A DNA stretch of 64,000 bases, from positions 86,593-150,592 of the forward strand of contig NZ_PCOZ01000011.1 in the NCBI RefSeq assembly GCF_002979555.1. Direction: 5' to 3'. Positions 17,476 through 26,308 of this stretch are shown here, in pieces (positions within the stretch are counted from its first letter, which is position 1; each line of letters starts with the position of its first letter). The notes under the pieces are model-generated. The model was not told the DNA's origin. It saw only the letters and a program-made list of their open reading frames with translations, and did not search any database. The position numbers and the translations under genes were made by a program. This DNA comes from Pseudomonas sp. MYb60. GTDB taxonomy: Bacteria; Pseudomonadota; Gammaproteobacteria; Pseudomonadales; Pseudomonadaceae.

Positions 17476-18426
17476 ATGATTTTTCCGGTCCTCGATGGCC
17501 TCAAGTTACACAAAGTGTTGGTGCGCACCGTCAAGGAATTCGTCGATGACGAGATGCCCACCTACGCCTCGGCACTGGCCTACCAGATGCTGTTCTCGCT
17601 GTTTCCCTTCCTGTTGTTCCTGATCGCCCTGATCGGCTTTCTGCATTTGCCCGACTTTTTTACCTGGCTGCGCCTGCAGTCGGAACTGGTGTTGCCGCCC
17701 CAGGCGCTGGAGCAGGTCAACCCGGTGATCGATCAGTTGCAGCAATCCAAGGGTGGCCTGCTCTCGGTGGGTATCGTGATTGCGCTGTGGACGGCCTCGG
17801 CTGGCGTGCGCCTGATGATGAGCGCGATGAACGCCGCTTATGACGTGGTGGAAGGGCGGCCGATCTGGAAGCGCTTCCCGCTGTCGATCTTTTACACCGT
17901 GGGCATCGCCGGCATGCTGTTGGCCGCCGCTGCGCTGATGGTGCTGGGCCCGCAAGTGATGGAGTGGCTGGCCGGGCAGATCGGCATGCAGGAATTCGTG
18001 GTGACCTTGTGGACCATCGTGCGCTGGCCGATGATCGTGATCCTGCTGATGTTCGCCGTGGCCCTCATGTATTACGTGATGCCTGATGTGGAGCAGAAAT
18101 TCCGCTTTATCACGCCTGGCTCCGTGCTCGCGGTCGTGGTGTGGATCGTCGCCTCCCTGGGCTTTGGCTACTACGTCAAGACCTTCGCCGACTACAACGC
18201 CATGTACGGCAGTATCGGGGCGATCATCGTGTTGCTCCTGTACTTCTACATTTCTGCCGCCGTGCTGCTGCTGGGCGCGGAGATGAATGCCGTGATCGAG
18301 CACATGTCGGCCGAAGGCAAGGACCCAGGTGAGAAAGCGTTCGATGAACCCGGGCATACCGATGAAAAACAGCACGTCTCAGGCCTTGGCCGGGACCACT
18401 CCAAGCCAACCCCTGACGAAGTCTGA
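17476..18426 (+). CDS. YihY/BrkB-family inner-membrane protein
   Basis: Integral membrane protein of 316 residues with about six helices, beginning after a short cytoplasmic arm with DEMPTYASALAYQMLFSLFPFLLFLIAL, the YihY/virulence-factor-BrkB signature. Later conserved parts are ASAGVRLMMSAMNAAYDV, YYVMPDVEQKFRFITPGS and YGSIGAIIVLLLYFYISA. A hydrophilic tail of about 40 residues ends the protein. The transport or envelope function of this family is unresolved. GAAAGGAGACGC is the ribosome site. The def-like gene starts 3 bases after the stop, so the two are co-transcribed. Confidence 0.9.
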   Translation: MIFPVLDGLKLHKVLVRTVKEFVDDEMPTYASALAYQMLFSLFPFLLFLIALIGFLHLPDFFTWLRLQSELVLPPQALEQVNPVIDQLQQSKGGLLSVGIVIALWTASAGVRLMMSAMNAAYDVVEGRPIWKRFPLSIFYTVGIAGMLLAAAALMVLGPQVMEWLAGQIGMQEFVVTLWTIVRWPMIVILLMFAVALMYYVMPDVEQKFRFITPGSVLAVVVWIVASLGFGYYVKTFADYNAMYGSIGAIIVLLLYFYISAAVLLLGAEMNAVIEHMSAEGKDPGEKAFDEPGHTDEKQHVSGLGRDHSKPTPDEV

Positions 18427-18429
18427 TCG

Positions 18430-18969
18430 ATGATCCGAGAAATCCTGAAAATGGGCGACGAGCGCCTCCTGCGCATCGCGCCACCGGTGCCGCCGGAAAT
18501 GTTCGACAGCCCCGAGTTGTGGCAATTGATCGACGATATGTTCCAGACCATGGAACATGTGGGCGGCGTGGGCCTGGCCGCACCGCAGATCGGCGTTGAC
18601 CTGCAACTGGTGATCTTTGGCTTCGAAGCCAGCGAGCGCTACCCCGACGCGCCGCCGGTGCCGCAGACCATCCTGATCAACCCGCTGATCACGCCGCTCA
18701 GCCCGGTGTTGGAAGAAGGGTTCGAAGGCTGCCTCTCGGTCCCGGGCCTGCGTGGCGCGGTGGATCGCTACCAGCAGATTCGCTACGAAGGCTTCGACCC
18801 CAAGGGCGAGCCAATTGTGCGGGTTGCCGAGGGTTTTCATGCGCGCGTGGTGCAGCATGAATGTGATCACTTGATCGGCCGGCTGTACCCGTCGCGGATT
18901 ACCGACTTCAGCAAGTTCGGGTTTATCGAAGTAATGTTTCCGGACATGGATCCCAAGGCCGACGACTAG
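18430..18969 (+). CDS. def: Peptide deformylase (paralogue outside the fmt locus)
   Basis: Metalloenzyme of 179 residues that removes the formyl group from the initiator methionine of new proteins. All three motifs are intact: GVGLAAPQIG near 45-54, EGCLSVPG near 97-104 with the metal-binding cysteine, and QHECDHLIGRLYP near 139-151 with the two histidines and the catalytic glutamate. Its place behind the YihY gene rather than beside fmt suggests an additional deformylase, though other copies lie outside this window. Confidence 0.9.
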   Translation: MIREILKMGDERLLRIAPPVPPEMFDSPELWQLIDDMFQTMEHVGGVGLAAPQIGVDLQLVIFGFEASERYPDAPPVPQTILINPLITPLSPVLEEGFEGCLSVPGLRGAVDRYQQIRYEGFDPKGEPIVRVAEGFHARVVQHECDHLIGRLYPSRITDFSKFGFIEVMFPDMDPKADD

Positions 18970-18992
18970 CTTTCAAGCCCAATGAGCTCAAA

Positions 18993-19088
18993 AAATGTGG
19001 GTGCTGGCTTGCCTGCGATGGCGGTGCAGCAGCCACAGTGATGTTGGCTGACCCACCACTATCGCAGGCGAGCCAGCCTCCACGCGTG
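18993..19088. repeat. REPIN of the GTGGGTGCTGGCTTGCCTGCGA type
   Basis: AAATGTGGGTGCTGGCTTGC, then CTGCGATGG, is answered by CTATCGCAG and GCGAGCCAGCCTCCAC in inverse order, spanning nearly the whole gap between convergent genes. It is a different REP subtype from the GGGGGCTTGCCCCC copies. Confidence 0.75.
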
Positions 19089-19107
19089 GAATGCAGTTCA
19101 AATTGGA

Positions 19108-19926
19108 TCATTGGGTGGGTTTAATGAACCGCAACGTCATCCGGTCCGACTCCCCGATCGCCACATACTTCGCCTTATCCTGCTCCCCCAACTTCAACGT
19201 CGGCGGCAACGTCCACACGCCAGCGGGATAATCCCTGGTGTCCTTCGGGTTGGCATTCACCTCGCTCTGTCCCGCCAGCTTGAACCCGGCGTCCGTGGCC
19301 AGCTTCACGACCTGGGCGGTGGTCAGGTAACCGCTGTCCTTGATCGCTTCCAGATCTGCCCCGTCCTTGGCCCGATGGTCTTCCACGCCCAGTACACCGC
19401 CGGGCTTGAGCACTTGGTAGAACGCGCTGAAGGTAGCGGGCGCGGTATCGGCTGCCACCCAGTTATGCACGTTGCGAAACGTCAGCACCGCATCCGCCGA
19501 CGCGGGCTTGCCGAACACCGGGGCCTTGGGGTCGAATTCGACCACTTGGGCCTTGCCATAGCGTGCTGGGTCGGCGGCAAATTTTTTCTTCAGGTTTTCT
19601 TCGGATGTGCGCGCGTAGGCGCTGCTGCTGGCGGCCTGCACGGCGGCGATGTAATGGCCATGGTCCTTGAGCAAGGGTGACAGCAGCTCGCTGTACCAAC
19701 CGCCGCCGGGGGTGATCTCGATCACTGTCTGGTTGGCCCCCAGACCAAAGAACTCCAGGGTTTGTTGCGGATGGCGATAGCCGTCACGGGCGCTGTTGGC
19801 CGAGTCGCGCCAACTGCCGGCGAGCACGCTGGCGTACGCGTTGGCACTGATCGGCGCATCGGCTGCATGGCTCAAGGCCGGGGTCAGCAGGGCGGCGAGG
19901 GAGAGAGCTGCAAGCGTCGTTTTCAT
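19108..19926 (-). CDS. Exported class I SAM-dependent methyltransferase-like protein
   Basis: Protein of 272 residues with a Sec signal peptide (MKTTLAALSLAALLTPALSHA/ADAP). The mature part carries a Rossmann methyltransferase core: VIEITPGGGWYSELLSPLL is the SAM-binding motif I region, and VLTFRNVHNW is motif IV. It matches the predicted methyltransferase group COG4798. A methyltransferase with an export signal is odd because SAM is cytoplasmic, so the domain may bind another ligand. The ATG at 19926 has AAGG six bases upstream; the ATG at 19932 is too close to it. Confidence 0.83.
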   Translation of the reverse strand: MKTTLAALSLAALLTPALSHAADAPISANAYASVLAGSWRDSANSARDGYRHPQQTLEFFGLGANQTVIEITPGGGWYSELLSPLLKDHGHYIAAVQAASSSAYARTSEENLKKKFAADPARYGKAQVVEFDPKAPVFGKPASADAVLTFRNVHNWVAADTAPATFSAFYQVLKPGGVLGVEDHRAKDGADLEAIKDSGYLTTAQVVKLATDAGFKLAGQSEVNANPKDTRDYPAGVWTLPPTLKLGEQDKAKYVAIGESDRMTLRFIKPTQ

Positions 19927-20017
19927 GATCATCCTTAAGGGGCCAGTGTGCTGCCGAGGCTAGCATGGGGCCTGTAATGACTGATCACACATTATTCAAG
20001 GTCAACCTGTGTCCTGG

Positions 20018-20428
20018 TTATAAGCGCGGTTCCAGGCCCATGGCAATCATCGGCTTGTTGCGCTTGTAACGGACCAGGCGTTCGTTGAGGGATTGGGGCA
20101 ATACGCTGTCCTGGGTGAAACCCATGCGCTGGTACAGACCTTCCAGGTCCGGGTGGCACAGCAACCACAGAGTACCGCCCGTCGAGGTCGTTGCCTGAAG
20201 AACCAATTGTGCGGCGAGCCCCTGGCCGCGATACATCGGGTCTACGAACACGCCGGTCAGCCATTGCCCGCCGACCACAGTCGTGAGGCACAGGCCGGCG
20301 ACAATCTCACCATCATTGCGCGCGACCCATAACTGCCCGCCCTTGAGCGCCTTCATCGACGAATTGTGGCGGCGGTAAAACTTGTTCAGCAGCGGCCACA
20401 GCGGCTCTGCCAGCAATTCGATGTGCAT
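20018..20428 (-). CDS. GNAT-family N-acetyltransferase
   Basis: Protein of 136 residues with the acetyl-CoA-binding motif VDPMYRGQGLAAQLVLQA in the centre, preceded by GLCLTTVVGGQWLTGVFV. It ends YQRMGFTQDS...MGLEPRL. The substrate is unknown. The ATG at 20428 (MHIELLAEPLW) fits the family start and has a plausible upstream AAGGAGAAG; longer frames to 20497 are less likely. Confidence 0.85.
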   Translation of the reverse strand: MHIELLAEPLWPLLNKFYRRHNSSMKALKGGQLWVARNDGEIVAGLCLTTVVGGQWLTGVFVDPMYRGQGLAAQLVLQATTSTGGTLWLLCHPDLEGLYQRMGFTQDSVLPQSLNERLVRYKRNKPMIAMGLEPRL

Positions 20429-20648
20429 GTTCGAACCCCACGCAAGGAGAAGGCGGCCATTGTAGCCCCAGAGTCTGGCCGATTCATGGCCTTGCATAGC
20501 GCCAAGCCCTGTCTATGCTCACCCTGACCGTGATGACGCTTGGCATATAAAGCCATTCGGTTGGTTTTCCCACGACGCTGTGCCAGCAATCTCCAACTCA
20601 TGAATGGAATGCGCCTTTCAAGCGCCGGGACCCCAGGGTGATCTGATC

Positions 20649-21968
20649 ATGTTCAACCGCCATCACAAAGACGACCTGTTGCAAATCGAACGTTTCTCCT
20701 GCGCCCTCACGGAATCCAACGCCAAGCTCGCCGCCATCAGCCGTTCCATGGCCATGATCGAATTCGACCCCAGTGGTGTGATCCTCGACGCCAACGACAA
20801 CTTCTGCAAAACCATGGGCTACAGCGCCGATGACGTGCGCGGCAAACATCACCGCATTTTCTGCGACGAGGCCTACACCCAGACCGAGGCCTACGCCACG
20901 TTGTGGCGTGACCTGGCACGGGGCGAAGCCCTCAGCGGCACGTTCATGCGCTTGAACAAGCACGGCCAGGAGGTGTGGCTAGAAGCCAGCTACATGCCGG
21001 TGCTGGACAGCAATAAGCGGGTGATAAGCGTCATCAAGGTGGCGTCGGATATCTCCGCGCGGGTTCACCACGAGCATGAGAACCAGAGCCTGATCGATGC
21101 CATCGGCCGCGCCATGGCGGTGATCGAGTTCAGCCCCCAGGGCCAGATTCTCAATGCCAACGAAAACTTCCTGAAGACGGTGCAGTACTCCCTGGATGAA
21201 ATCGTCGGCCAGCACCACAGCATGTTCTGCCACCGCAGCGAAGTGGACTCGCCGGCCTACAAGGCGTTCTGGGCGTCCCTCAATCGTGGCGAATACCACT
21301 CGCACCGTTTCGAGCGCAAAAACAAGTACGGTAAGACGCTGTTTCTGGAAGCTTCCTACAACCCGATCTTCGACACCAACGGGCGCCTGTACAAAGTGGT
21401 GAAGTTCGCCAGCGACATCACCGATCAGGTGTCCACCCTGCGCAACGCCGCCGATTCGGCGCACGCCACCTCGGTGCAAAACGATGCCTGCGCACGCAAA
21501 GGCTCGGAGGTGGTGCAGCAAACGGTGCAGATCATCGAGCAGATTTCCCACGACCTGAACCAGGCGGCACAAAGCATCGATGCGGTGAGCAAGCAGTCAG
21601 AGATTATCGGCAGCATCGTGCAGACCATCCGAGGCATTGCCGAGCAGACCAACATGCTGGCGCTCAATGCCGCCATCGAAGCGGCGCGGGCCGGTGAGCA
21701 CGGCCGCGGCTTTGCGGTAGTGGCCGATGAAGTGCGCAGCCTCGCCGCGCGCACCAGCCAGGCGACGGTGGAGATTGTGGAAGTGGTGCGCAAGAACCAC
21801 GACCTGTCGCTGAGCGCAGTGTCGAGCATGCAGTCGAGCCTGAGCCGCACCGGGCTGGGGGTGGAACTGGCGAACGAGGCGGGGCAGGTGATCCTGGAAA
21901 TTCAGGAAGGCTCACGGCATGTGGTGGACGCCATCGGCCAATTCAACTCAACGTTGCAGCTGCAATAA
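20649..21968 (+). CDS. Soluble PAS-PAS-MCP chemotaxis transducer, BdlA-like
   Basis: Cytoplasmic transducer of 439 residues with no membrane helix. Two PAS domains (about 25-145 and 147-267) have parallel wording: MAMIEFDPSGVILDANDNF and MAVIEFSPQGQILNANENF. A methyl-accepting signalling domain follows, with the hairpin tip EQTNMLALNAAIEAARAGEHGRGFAVVADEVR. This is the architecture of BdlA, the biofilm-dispersion protein of P. aeruginosa, and of Aer-like energy sensors. The ATG at 20649 follows CAGGGTGATC. Confidence 0.85.
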   Translation: MFNRHHKDDLLQIERFSCALTESNAKLAAISRSMAMIEFDPSGVILDANDNFCKTMGYSADDVRGKHHRIFCDEAYTQTEAYATLWRDLARGEALSGTFMRLNKHGQEVWLEASYMPVLDSNKRVISVIKVASDISARVHHEHENQSLIDAIGRAMAVIEFSPQGQILNANENFLKTVQYSLDEIVGQHHSMFCHRSEVDSPAYKAFWASLNRGEYHSHRFERKNKYGKTLFLEASYNPIFDTNGRLYKVVKFASDITDQVSTLRNAADSAHATSVQNDACARKGSEVVQQTVQIIEQISHDLNQAAQSIDAVSKQSEIIGSIVQTIRGIAEQTNMLALNAAIEAARAGEHGRGFAVVADEVRSLAARTSQATVEIVEVVRKNHDLSLSAVSSMQSSLSRTGLGVELANEAGQVILEIQEGSRHVVDAIGQFNSTLQLQ

Positions 21969-21976
21969 CTCGATCA

Positions 21977-21999
21977 GTGTGGGAGCCAACTCCCACACA
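21977..21999. repeat. Short REP-derived palindrome
   Basis: GTGTGGGAGCCAACTCCCACAC is a short perfect-arm palindrome (GTGTGGGAG/CTCCCACAC) right after the transducer stop. It may act as its terminator-like hairpin, although no T-run follows. Confidence 0.55.
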
Positions 22000-22031
22000 A
22001 GCCTGCTTTCACATGGGATCAGTGCTGTGGC

Positions 22032-22514
22032 TCAGATCGCTGCCAGGGTTTCTTTTACGGTCTGCGCCGGGTCAGTGGCTTTGGCCGTTAGTTGCTGTTC
22101 TTGCTGCTGCTTCACACGGTCGGCCACTTGCCTGGAAATCGCATCCTGCTTTTCCTGGGACATGTTCTGCACATCCGCCTCGGTCAAACCTTGCTCCTTG
22201 AGCAACTGCTCTCGGATGCGTTCGGCCGGCGTCTTGCTCATGTAGTCAGTGAATTCGGAGCGTGCCGACGAGGTGGCGGCAGGCACGTCGGTGGTGCTCG
22301 CCTGCAGCTGCACGCGGGTCTTGGCGAAGGCCTCGTCGATACGGTCCACGGCCTTGTCCAGTTCCTTCTGCGCTGCCGGCACGGTCACGCTTTGCTGCGC
22401 GGCTTGCAAGGCGCCACTGTACAGCGCGCTGGCGGCGGCGTTGGCCGGGTCCATGTCGGGGCGTTTGAGTTGTTGCACGGTGGTCACGGCGTGGGTGTTG
22501 TTGTTAACCAGCAT
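22032..22514 (-). CDS. Hypothetical helical protein, 160 residues
   Basis: I do not recognise a named family. The sequence is rich in Ala, Gln and charged residues with long predicted helices (AAQKELDKAVDRIDEAFAKTR, PAERIREQLLKEQGLTEADVQ, RQVADRVKQQQEQQL) and no signal peptide. It starts MLVNNNTHAVTTVQQLKRPD, and TGAGCGATC lies at the start. It is a single gene convergent with the BdlA-like transducer. A cytoplasmic coiled-coil-like role is possible. Confidence 0.65.
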   Translation of the reverse strand: MLVNNNTHAVTTVQQLKRPDMDPANAAASALYSGALQAAQQSVTVPAAQKELDKAVDRIDEAFAKTRVQLQASTTDVPAATSSARSEFTDYMSKTPAERIREQLLKEQGLTEADVQNMSQEKQDAISRQVADRVKQQQEQQLTAKATDPAQTVKETLAAI

Positions 22515-22670
22515 GATCGCTCACCTGTGGAAATGGTCTGTGTCTCAGCTGGAGCAAATTGTGTGCCGAAGAGCAAACCCCCTTGAAACCGGGAGCCTGG
22601 AAAATGAAAGCGGCAATCAATAGCCCCTCAAGGCCATTCATTGCCGGTGGCACCGCCCGCCTTACCTGCT

Positions 22671-22859
22671 TCAAACAGTGTGGATGTCAAACGACCCTTT
22701 GAACCAATGGTCAGTGCCATCCACATCAGTCAATACCTCGAATGTCCCAGACGCAGAGCCTGGCTGTTCGTCATACGTTGTCAGGTTCAGCGTGCCGCTT
22801 TTAGCTGCAAACCTCGTCCGGAAACCACTGTCTGTCTGACGAAAGTAGTCCACGCTCAC
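22671..22859 (-). CDS. Short hypothetical protein, possible C-terminal remnant
   Basis: 62 residues, MSVDYFRQTDSGFRTRFAAK onward, with a beta-rich pattern (SGTLNLTTYD, SASGTFEVLTDVDG, HWFKGSFDI) like the end of a small beta-sandwich or lipoprotein. There is no good ribosome site before the ATG, and the strands seem to lack an N-terminal half, so it could be the surviving end of a longer gene. Function unknown; reality as a gene is uncertain. Confidence 0.35.
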   Translation of the reverse strand: MSVDYFRQTDSGFRTRFAAKSGTLNLTTYDEQPGSASGTFEVLTDVDGTDHWFKGSFDIHTV

Positions 22860-22920
22860 CGTGTCGGGCCAAGGCTTGGGTAGTGGGGTGGGGCCTGTAG
22901 TGCTCGGCCGCGCCCTCCCA

Positions 22921-24336
22921 TCAATGGGCGATGTTCTCCAGTGCCAGGTTACGCGTGCGCGGCCCGAACCAACTGATGGTGATCATCACGATCAACATGC
23001 TGCTGGCGATAAAGGCCAGTACGCCCGGCGTGCCCAGGTGTTCGAGGATAAAACCGATCAACAGGCTGCTGAAGACCGTCGACAAACGGCTGAAGGAGTA
23101 ACAGAACCCCACCGCCCGTGCGCGGATGTTGGTGGGGAACAGTTCGCTCTGGTACGAGTGATAACTGAAGCTCAGCCAGGCGTTGCAGAACGTGATCATC
23201 ACCCCGCAGATCACCAGCCCCACCGCCGTGGTTTGCAGCGCGAACAAGCTGCCGAAGATCATCGCGCCCAGGGCCGAGCCGACGATCTGCCATTTGTTTT
23301 CAAAGCGGTTGGCCACTTTCACGAACAGCAACGGCCCCAGCGGGTAAGCGAGGGTGATGATGAACGCGTAGAGCAAACTGTGGGTCACGCTCACGCCCTG
23401 GCCGGAAAGCAGTGCGGGCAGCCAGTTGCCGAAACCGAAGAAACCGATGGCCTGGAACACATGGAATACGATCAGCATCAGGGCGCGACGGCGGTAGGGG
23501 GGTTGCCAGATATCGGCAAAACGGCCGCTGCCTTGCACGCTCACGGCTTCCGGCTCGGGTTCATCCAGCGGTTTGCCGTGGTCCTTCTGGCAGCGCGCCT
23601 CCAGGTTATCCATGATCGCTCCGGCTTCGTCGAAGCGACCCTTTTGTGCGAGCCAGCGCGGTGACTCCGGCAGACGTTTGCGCAGGTGCCAGATAAACAG
23701 TGCAAACACTGCACTGCTCAATACCACCCAGCGCCAGCCCGACACCCCGAACGGCGCCTGTGGCACCAGCCACCACGACATCAACGCCACCGCCGGCACC
23801 GATAGGAACTGGATGAAAAACGCGAAGGCAAACGCCGAGCTGCGCATGCGCTTGGGCACCAGTTCCGAGAGGTAGGCGTCGATGGTCACCAGCTCGATAC
23901 CCAGGCCAATGCCCACCAGGAAGCGCATGCAGATAATGCCCATGGCGGAGGTCTGGATGCCCATCAGCACGGTGGCGATGGTGTACCAGATGAGCGCGAA
24001 GGTGAAAATCGCCCGGCGGCCGAAGCGGTCGGCGAAGGGGCTGAGCAGGCTGGCGCCGAGGAACAGGCCCAGGAACGTGGCGGAAGCGAATGCAGCCTGG
24101 TCGGAGAAACCGAAGACGCCCTCTTTGCCGGTATGGAAAATCCCGTCACTGATCAGGCCGGGGCTGATGTAAGCCGTCTGGAACAGGTCATACAGCTCGA
24201 AAAAACCGCCGATGGACAGCAGCGCCACCAGGCGCCAGACGGTGGCAACGGCAGGCAGGCGGTCGATGCGCGCGCTGATATGGGCGGCGCGGAGTGGGTC
24301 GACTCCGTCGGTGGGGGAGGTGGTGCGCGTGGACAT
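22921..24336 (-). CDS. MFS transporter, sugar/metabolite:proton symporter type
   Basis: Major facilitator of 471 residues with 12 predicted helices. The inter-helix 2-3 loop has SPFADRFGRRAIF, and the loop after helix 6 is RLPESPRWLAQKGRFDEA, the sugar-porter/metabolite-symporter pattern. A cytoplasmic insert of about 40 residues separates the halves. The substrate is unknown. The glutathione transferase gene lies 20 bases upstream on the same strand, so the pair likely form an operon. Confidence 0.87.
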   Translation of the reverse strand: MSTRTTSPTDGVDPLRAAHISARIDRLPAVATVWRLVALLSIGGFFELYDLFQTAYISPGLISDGIFHTGKEGVFGFSDQAAFASATFLGLFLGASLLSPFADRFGRRAIFTFALIWYTIATVLMGIQTSAMGIICMRFLVGIGLGIELVTIDAYLSELVPKRMRSSAFAFAFFIQFLSVPAVALMSWWLVPQAPFGVSGWRWVVLSSAVFALFIWHLRKRLPESPRWLAQKGRFDEAGAIMDNLEARCQKDHGKPLDEPEPEAVSVQGSGRFADIWQPPYRRRALMLIVFHVFQAIGFFGFGNWLPALLSGQGVSVTHSLLYAFIITLAYPLGPLLFVKVANRFENKWQIVGSALGAMIFGSLFALQTTAVGLVICGVMITFCNAWLSFSYHSYQSELFPTNIRARAVGFCYSFSRLSTVFSSLLIGFILEHLGTPGVLAFIASSMLIVMITISWFGPRTRNLALENIAH

Positions 24337-24356
24337 GGAGAACCTTATCGTTATTG

Positions 24357-24989
24357 TTAGTTATGACCGTTGAGGGCGAATGCCTGGAAACCGGGACGCT
24401 GGCTGAGGCGCTGGTAATACGCCTCGACCGCAGGGTAGGGCGGGTGCTGCAGCGGGGCGTTGCGCCAACGGTGCACGGAGAGGCCGATGAGGATGTCGGC
24501 CAGGGTGAACTCACTGCCGGCCACATAGGCACCGGTCTTGAGCAGTTGCTGTTCCAGCAGGCCCATTTTGTCGTTCCAGGCCTGCACGCCGGCCTGGATG
24601 CGCTGCGGGTCCTGGTAGTCCGGGTTCTGCCGTACCAGTGCGTGGAACGCGTAGCCCCAGGACGGGTTCAGCTCGGTGGCTTGCCAGTCCATCCATTGCT
24701 CGACGCGGGCCCGCGGCGCGGGTTCGGCGGGCAGCAGGTCGTGGCGTTCATACAGGCCGACGAGGTAACGGCAGATGGTATTGGACTCCCACAACACGCC
24801 GTGATCGTCGATCAACACCGGCACTTGGGCATTGGGGTTCAACGCCAGGAATGGCGCGGACTGGGTGGGGGAGAAACCGATGCCCCAGTCTTCGCGGTGG
24901 TAGTCGATGCCCAGTTCCTGGCAGGTCCACAGGACTTTTCGCACGTTGATGGAGGAGGTGCGGCCCAATATTTTCAGTGAGTGTCCCAT
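24357..24989 (-). CDS. Glutathione S-transferase
   Basis: Enzyme of 210 residues. The N-terminal thioredoxin-like domain (1-80) includes GRTSSINVRKVLWTCQELG, PVLIDDHGVLWESNTI and the glutathione-contacting ES pair. The alpha-helical C-terminal domain runs from about 90, with FTLADILIG as the N-capping box. The substrate is unknown. I chose the ATG at 24989 (MGHSLKILG) because the thioredoxin fold starts there. It precedes the MFS gene on one transcript. Confidence 0.88.
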   Translation of the reverse strand: MGHSLKILGRTSSINVRKVLWTCQELGIDYHREDWGIGFSPTQSAPFLALNPNAQVPVLIDDHGVLWESNTICRYLVGLYERHDLLPAEPAPRARVEQWMDWQATELNPSWGYAFHALVRQNPDYQDPQRIQAGVQAWNDKMGLLEQQLLKTGAYVAGSEFTLADILIGLSVHRWRNAPLQHPPYPAVEAYYQRLSQRPGFQAFALNGHN

Positions 24990-25063
24990 GGTGCTTCCCT
25001 GGCATTTGGAGAACCGCCAATTTAGCACGCCGAAACAAATTGCAAACATTCCCCCCGGCAGGG

Positions 25064-26092
25064 TCAGGTGCTTTCACGCACCTGAAGTTCGAAGCCCATG
25101 TCCACCACAGGCTTGGCAATCTTGTTGCCGGCCATGATTGTCAGCAGGTGCTCCGCCGATCGTCGCCCGATCGCCTCTCGCGGCGTACTGATGCTGCTCA
25201 GGCGCGGCACCATGAAGGACGAAGAGGGCAGGTCATTGAAACCCAGCACCGCCACACGCTCCGGCACCTTGATGCCATGGCGCATGGCTTCGAGCAGGGC
25301 ACCCTGGGCCAGGTCGTCGTTGCCGAAGAAGATCGCATCCACGTCAGGGTGGGCGGCCAGCAGTTGCAGGAACAGTTCGCCACCCAGGCCCACGGATGAC
25401 GGGCGGGGTGTCAGCAGTTCCAGCGCCGGGTCGTACCGGTTGGCGTGTTGCAGGGCGCGGCGGAAACCTTCGCCGCGCAGCAGGGTGCGCTGGTCCAGTT
25501 GGGCACCGATATATGCCAGGCGTTTGTAGCCACGGGACAGCAAGTGCGCTGCCGCCGTTTCGCCGGCGGCCAATTGCGAGAAACCCACGCAGTTCACCCC
25601 GGCATTGGGGTCCAGGTCCATCATGTAGACGCAGGGCACGTTGCTGGCCTCGACCATCCGTCGGGCGCTTTCGGTGCGGTCGAAGCCGGTCAGCAGCAAA
25701 CCCCGTGGCTGGTAGGCCATGTAGTTGCGCAGCAGGTTTTCTTCTTCGTCGCGGGAGTAGTGGAAGTTGCCGATCAGCACTTCGAAGCCCCTGGGCCGCA
25801 GTACCTGATGAATGGCTTCGAGGGTTTCGATGAACAGCAGGTTGGACAGCGACGGCACCAACACCACCACCGAATGGCTCTGGGCCGACGCCAGGGCGCG
25901 GGCGGCGGGGTTGACCACGTAGTTCAACTCTGCGGCGGCGTGCTGGACTTTTTCCACCAGTTCCGTGGCCACGGTGCTGATACCGCGCAGGGCGCGGGAA
26001 GCGGTGATCGGGCTGACGCCGGCGAGGCGGGCCACTTCATTGAGGGTTGGGCGACCCGTGGTGCGCAATTTTTTATCGTTCTTGGAGGTCAT
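25064..26092 (-). CDS. gntR: GntR, LacI-family repressor of gluconate use
   Basis: Repressor of 342 residues. The LacI-type HTH and hinge occupy residues 1-62 (TLNEVARLAGVSPITASRALRG ... NYVVNPAARALAS), and a periplasmic-binding-protein-like effector domain follows (GFNDLPSSSFMVPRLSSI near the end). In P. aeruginosa the orthologue represses gluconate kinase and permease and responds to gluconate or its phosphate. I chose the ATG giving MTSKNDKK, the family start. Operator-like palindromes flank the gene upstream and precede gntK and gntT. Confidence 0.93.
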   Translation of the reverse strand: MTSKNDKKLRTTGRPTLNEVARLAGVSPITASRALRGISTVATELVEKVQHAAAELNYVVNPAARALASAQSHSVVVLVPSLSNLLFIETLEAIHQVLRPRGFEVLIGNFHYSRDEEENLLRNYMAYQPRGLLLTGFDRTESARRMVEASNVPCVYMMDLDPNAGVNCVGFSQLAAGETAAAHLLSRGYKRLAYIGAQLDQRTLLRGEGFRRALQHANRYDPALELLTPRPSSVGLGGELFLQLLAAHPDVDAIFFGNDDLAQGALLEAMRHGIKVPERVAVLGFNDLPSSSFMVPRLSSISTPREAIGRRSAEHLLTIMAGNKIAKPVVDMGFELQVREST

Positions 26093-26124
26093 CAGGCGGC
26101 TTGCCAAACAAAAATCGAGGCACT

Positions 26125-26141
26125 AAGGTAGCGCTGTCTCC
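26125..26141. promoter_or_regulatory. GntR operator 1, upstream of gntR
   Basis: AAGGTAGCGCTGTCTCC contains GGTAGCGCTGTC, one base away from the perfect GATAGCGCTATC core found before gntT at the inner positions. It is 33 bases before gntR and fits autoregulation. Confidence 0.75.
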
Positions 26142-26276
26142 AAAAGGCTGCAAATTCTTGAACAAAGGGTTGCCTGATCCTGTTCAAACGCTTGGAGCGG
26201 ATGCACGCGTCACTCCATAAAAAAAGACAAGACGGCGCGGGAAAAGCCTGTTTTTGCACTAGCCTTAGAGCGTGCA

Positions 26277-26293
26277 AAGGTAGCGCTATCTGC
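26277..26293. promoter_or_regulatory. GntR operator 2, upstream of gntK
   Basis: AAGGTAGCGCTATCTGC, a near-perfect palindrome, lies 19-35 bases before the gntK start. Confidence 0.8.
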
Positions 26294-26308
26294 GTCTTGA
26301 GGTGTTAC

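Noticed and set aside
20430..20445. GGTTCGAAC-like T-loop sequence suggesting a tRNA
   Set aside because: No acceptor, D or anticodon stem can be drawn around it; it overlaps the start of the GNAT gene.
22861..23664. 267-codon plus-strand frame over the MFS gene
   Set aside because: Composition is that of an antisense shadow (His/Gln/Arg-rich) and the opposite strand encodes a clear 12-helix transporter.
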